Shown here: positions 5,001 to 7,120 of the stretch, one piece after another
How positions within the stretch are numbered: position 1 is the stretch's first letter
How the letters are laid out: each line of letters starts with the position of its first letter
From: Pseudomonadota bacterium
Lineage (GTDB): Bacteria > Pseudomonadota > Alphaproteobacteria > Sphingomonadales > Sphingomonadaceae
DNA: 7,120 nucleotides
NCBI GenBank assembly: GCA_030271595.1
Contig: JARXKO010000074.1
Coordinates: 1 to 7,120 of the forward strand
Reading direction: 5' to 3'
Notes under the pieces: model-generated
What the model was told of the DNA's origin: nothing
What the model saw: only the letters and a program-made list of their open reading frames with translations
The model's database searches: none
Made by a program: the position numbers and the translations under genes

Positions 5001-7106
5001 ATGAATCCGCTTTATATCGCAATCGCCTGCGGCCTGATCGCAGTGCTCTACGGCATCATCACAAGCCGCCAGGTGCTCGCCAGCCCGGCCGGCAACCAGC
5101 GCATGATCGAAGTCGCGAGCGCCATTCAGGAAGGCGCGTCGGCCTACCTTCGCCGCCAATATACGACGATCACGATCGTCGGCGTAGTCGTCGCTGCGAT
5201 CGTCTTTTTCTTCCTTGGCCCGATCTCGGCCGCGGGCTTCGTGCTCGGCGCGCTCCTTTCGGGCGCGACCGGTTTTGTCGGCATGAACATTTCGGTCCGC
5301 GCCAACGTCCGCACCGCCCAGGCCGCATCCGAAGGGCTGCAGCAGGGCCTGACCATGGCGTTTCGCGCCGGCGCGGTCACCGGCATGCTCGTCGCCGGTC
5401 TCGCCTTGCTCGCGATTTCGTCCTTCTTCTATTACCTCATCGGCCCGGCCGGGAACGAACCCAATAGCCGGGTCGTGGTCGACGCTCTGGTCGCGCTCGC
5501 CTTCGGCGCCTCGCTGATTTCGATCTTCGCTCGTCTGGGTGGCGGCATTTTCACCAAGGCCGCCGACGTCGGCGCCGATCTGGTCGGCAAGGTCGAAGCC
5601 GGAATTCCCGAGGACGATCCGCGCAACCCCGCCGTCATCGCCGATAACGTTGGCGACAATGTCGGCGATTGCGCCGGCATGGCCGCCGACTTGTTCGAAA
5701 CCTATGTCGTCACCGTCAGCGCGACGATGTTCCTCACCGCCTTGCTGGTGAAGGGCGCGGGTTCGGCCTTGCTGCCGCTGATGAGCCTTCCCCTGATGAT
5801 TGGCGGGGTCTGCGTGTTGACCTCGATCCTCGGCACCTATTTCGTTCGCCTGGGCGGCGGCACAAATATCATGGGGGCGATGTACAAGGGCTTTGTCGTC
5901 ACCGCGGTGACTTCGGCGGTCGCGATCTATTTCGCCGCCCAATACGTGCTTGGCGACCTCAAAGCGGTGATCACCGCCGGCAACACCAGCTTCACCGGCA
6001 TGTCGCTGTATTACTGCATGCTGCTTGGACTGGTCATCACCGGGCTGATCATCTGGATCACCGAATATTATACCGGGACCCACTACCGCCCGGTGCAGTC
6101 GATCGCGCGCGCTTCGCAGACCGGCCACGGCACCAACGTCATCCAGGGTCTTGCGATCAGTCTTGAATCGACGGCGCTGCCCACGCTCGTCATTTGCGGC
6201 GGGATCATCACTGCCTATTCGCTCGCCGGCCTGATCGGGATCGCCTTCGCGGCGACCGCGATGCTGGCGCTGGCGGGGATGGTCGTCGCACTGGACGCTT
6301 ATGGTCCGGTCACCGACAATGCCGGCGGCATCGCCGAAATGGCCGGGCTCGACGACAGCGTGCGCCGCAAGACCGACGCCCTCGACGCGGTCGGCAACAC
6401 CACCAAGGCGGTGACCAAGGGGTATGCAATCGGGTCGGCCGGCCTTGCAGCGCTGGTGCTGTTCGCCGCCTACACCACCGATTTGCGCGAATTCTTCCCC
6501 GCGCTGACGGTCGACTTCAGCCTGGAGAATCCATTCGTCATCGTCGGCCTGCTGCTTGGCGCCTTGCTGCCCTATCTGTTCGGGTCGATGGGCATGACCG
6601 CGGTCGGCCGAGCGGCCGGCGACGTCGTCATCGACGTCCGCGATCAGTTCGCCAACAACAAGGGCATCATGGACGGCACGTCGCGGCCCGATTACGCGCG
6701 CACCGTCGACCTCGTCACCAAGGCCGCGATCAAGGAGATGATCATCCCTTCGCTGCTGCCGGTGCTGGTCCCGATCGCGGTCTATTTCGTGATCACCGCG
6801 GTGGCCGGCCAGGCGCAGGGCTTCGCCTCGCTCGGCGCGGTGCTTCTGGGCGTGATCGTCTCGGGTCTGTTCGTTGCCATTTCGATGACCTCGGGCGGCG
6901 GCGCCTGGGACAATGCCAAAAAATATATCGAGGACGGCAATTACGGCGGCAAGGGCAGCGAGGCCCATAAGGCCGCGGTCACCGGCGACACCGTCGGCGA
7001 TCCTTACAAGGACACCGCCGGTCCGGCGGTCAATCCGATGATCAAGATCACCAACATCGTCGCGTTGCTGCTGCTCGCGGCGCTTGCGGGCGGCGCGGCA
7101 CACTAA
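5001..7106 (+). CDS. hppA: K+-insensitive, H+-translocating membrane pyrophosphatase
   Basis: A complete polytopic inner-membrane enzyme of 701 residues, the usual family length with about 16 membrane spans. It couples hydrolysis of pyrophosphate to proton export, recovering energy from PPi released by biosynthesis. The catalytic loop has [11 protein letters not shown] (Asp189 to Glu199, the DX7KXE signature), then [29 protein letters not shown] second set of acidic residues lies near the C-terminus ([25 protein letters not shown]). [10 protein letters not shown] (465-474) has Lys469 where K+-dependent enzymes have Ala, and Thr three residues later. This places it in the K+-independent, proton-pumping subfamily. 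I chose ATG 5001 because [11 protein letters not shown] is the usual sphingomonad-type N-terminus and GGGGA (4985-4989) lies 11 nt upstream. ATG 4989 would add four residues but has GGGG directly touching it. Confidence 0.97.
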   Translation: MNPLYIAIACGLIAVLYGIITSRQVLASPAGNQRMIEVASAIQEGASAYLRRQYTTITIVGVVVAAIVFFFLGPISAAGFVLGALLSGATGFVGMNISVRANVRTAQAASEGLQQGLTMAFRAGAVTGMLVAGLALLAISSFFYYLIGPAGNEPNSRVVVDALVALAFGASLISIFARLGGGIFTKAADVGADLVGKVEAGIPEDDPRNPAVIADNVGDNVGDCAGMAADLFETYVVTVSATMFLTALLVKGAGSALLPLMSLPLMIGGVCVLTSILGTYFVRLGGGTNIMGAMYKGFVVTAVTSAVAIYFAAQYVLGDLKAVITAGNTSFTGMSLYYCMLLGLVITGLIIWITEYYTGTHYRPVQSIARASQTGHGTNVIQGLAISLESTALPTLVICGGIITAYSLAGLIGIAFAATAMLALAGMVVALDAYGPVTDNAGGIAEMAGLDDSVRRKTDALDAVGNTTKAVTKGYAIGSAGLAALVLFAAYTTDLREFFPALTVDFSLENPFVIVGLLLGALLPYLFGSMGMTAVGRAAGDVVIDVRDQFANNKGIMDGTSRPDYARTVDLVTKAAIKEMIIPSLLPVLVPIAVYFVITAVAGQAQGFASLGAVLLGVIVSGLFVAISMTSGGGAWDNAKKYIEDGNYGGKGSEAHKAAVTGDTVGDPYKDTAGPAVNPMIKITNIVALLLLAALAGGAAH

Positions 7107-7120
7107 GCCGCATCGTCCGG

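Noticed and set aside
4830..7103. A 757-codon open frame on the minus strand opposite hppA
   Set aside because: It is the antisense shadow of a GC-rich gene. Its translation is low-complexity, rich in Arg, Asp, Gly and His, with no recognisable domain, while the plus strand encodes a full pyrophosphatase.
7107..7120. Terminator or further gene after hppA
   Set aside because: Only 14 bases remain after the stop codon, which is too little to judge.

Overview
The window looks like a core chromosomal segment of a GC-rich alphaproteobacterium, most likely a sphingomonad (Sphingomonas-like). The reasons are the strong G/C bias at third codon positions, the alphaproteobacterial J-domain protein and BolA pair, the nusB-thiL order, and an H+-pumping pyrophosphatase of the K+-independent type. 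I see no mobile element, CRISPR array, tRNA or rRNA, and no clear sign of recent transfer.

Layout from left to right: (1) the N-terminal 168 codons of a J-domain protein, minus strand, running off the left edge (1-506). (2) A compact 36-bp divergent spacer with a perfect CCTATATAGG palindrome. (3) A tight plus-strand operon bolA - pirin - alpha/beta hydrolase of the epoxide hydrolase type (543-2613), with spacings of 2 nt and minus 4 nt. (4) A convergent minus-strand aspartate/glutamate racemase-family gene (2610-3344). Its stop codon shares the TTAA at 2610-2613 with the hydrolase stop. (5) nusB (3416-3871) and thiL (3868-4833) in 4-nt overlap, a conserved bacterial pair linking transcription antitermination/rRNA synthesis with thiamine diphosphate synthesis. 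(6) A candidate 29-residue single-span membrane peptide (4787-4876) overlapping the thiL tail out of frame. (7) A 124-nt spacer with a candidate promoter and two hairpins. (8) A complete hppA gene for a membrane proton-translocating pyrophosphatase (5001-7106).

Functionally these are mostly housekeeping genes: Fe-S/redox-associated BolA, a metal-binding pirin, a small-molecule hydrolase, an amino-acid racemase-like enzyme, NusB, ThiL, and an energy-conserving pump that uses the pyrophosphate released by biosynthesis. I did not find a convincing new multi-gene system. The item most worth a second look is the small membrane ORF between thiL and hppA. In the overlap, its frame carries the genome-typical codon bias while the thiL frame loses it.
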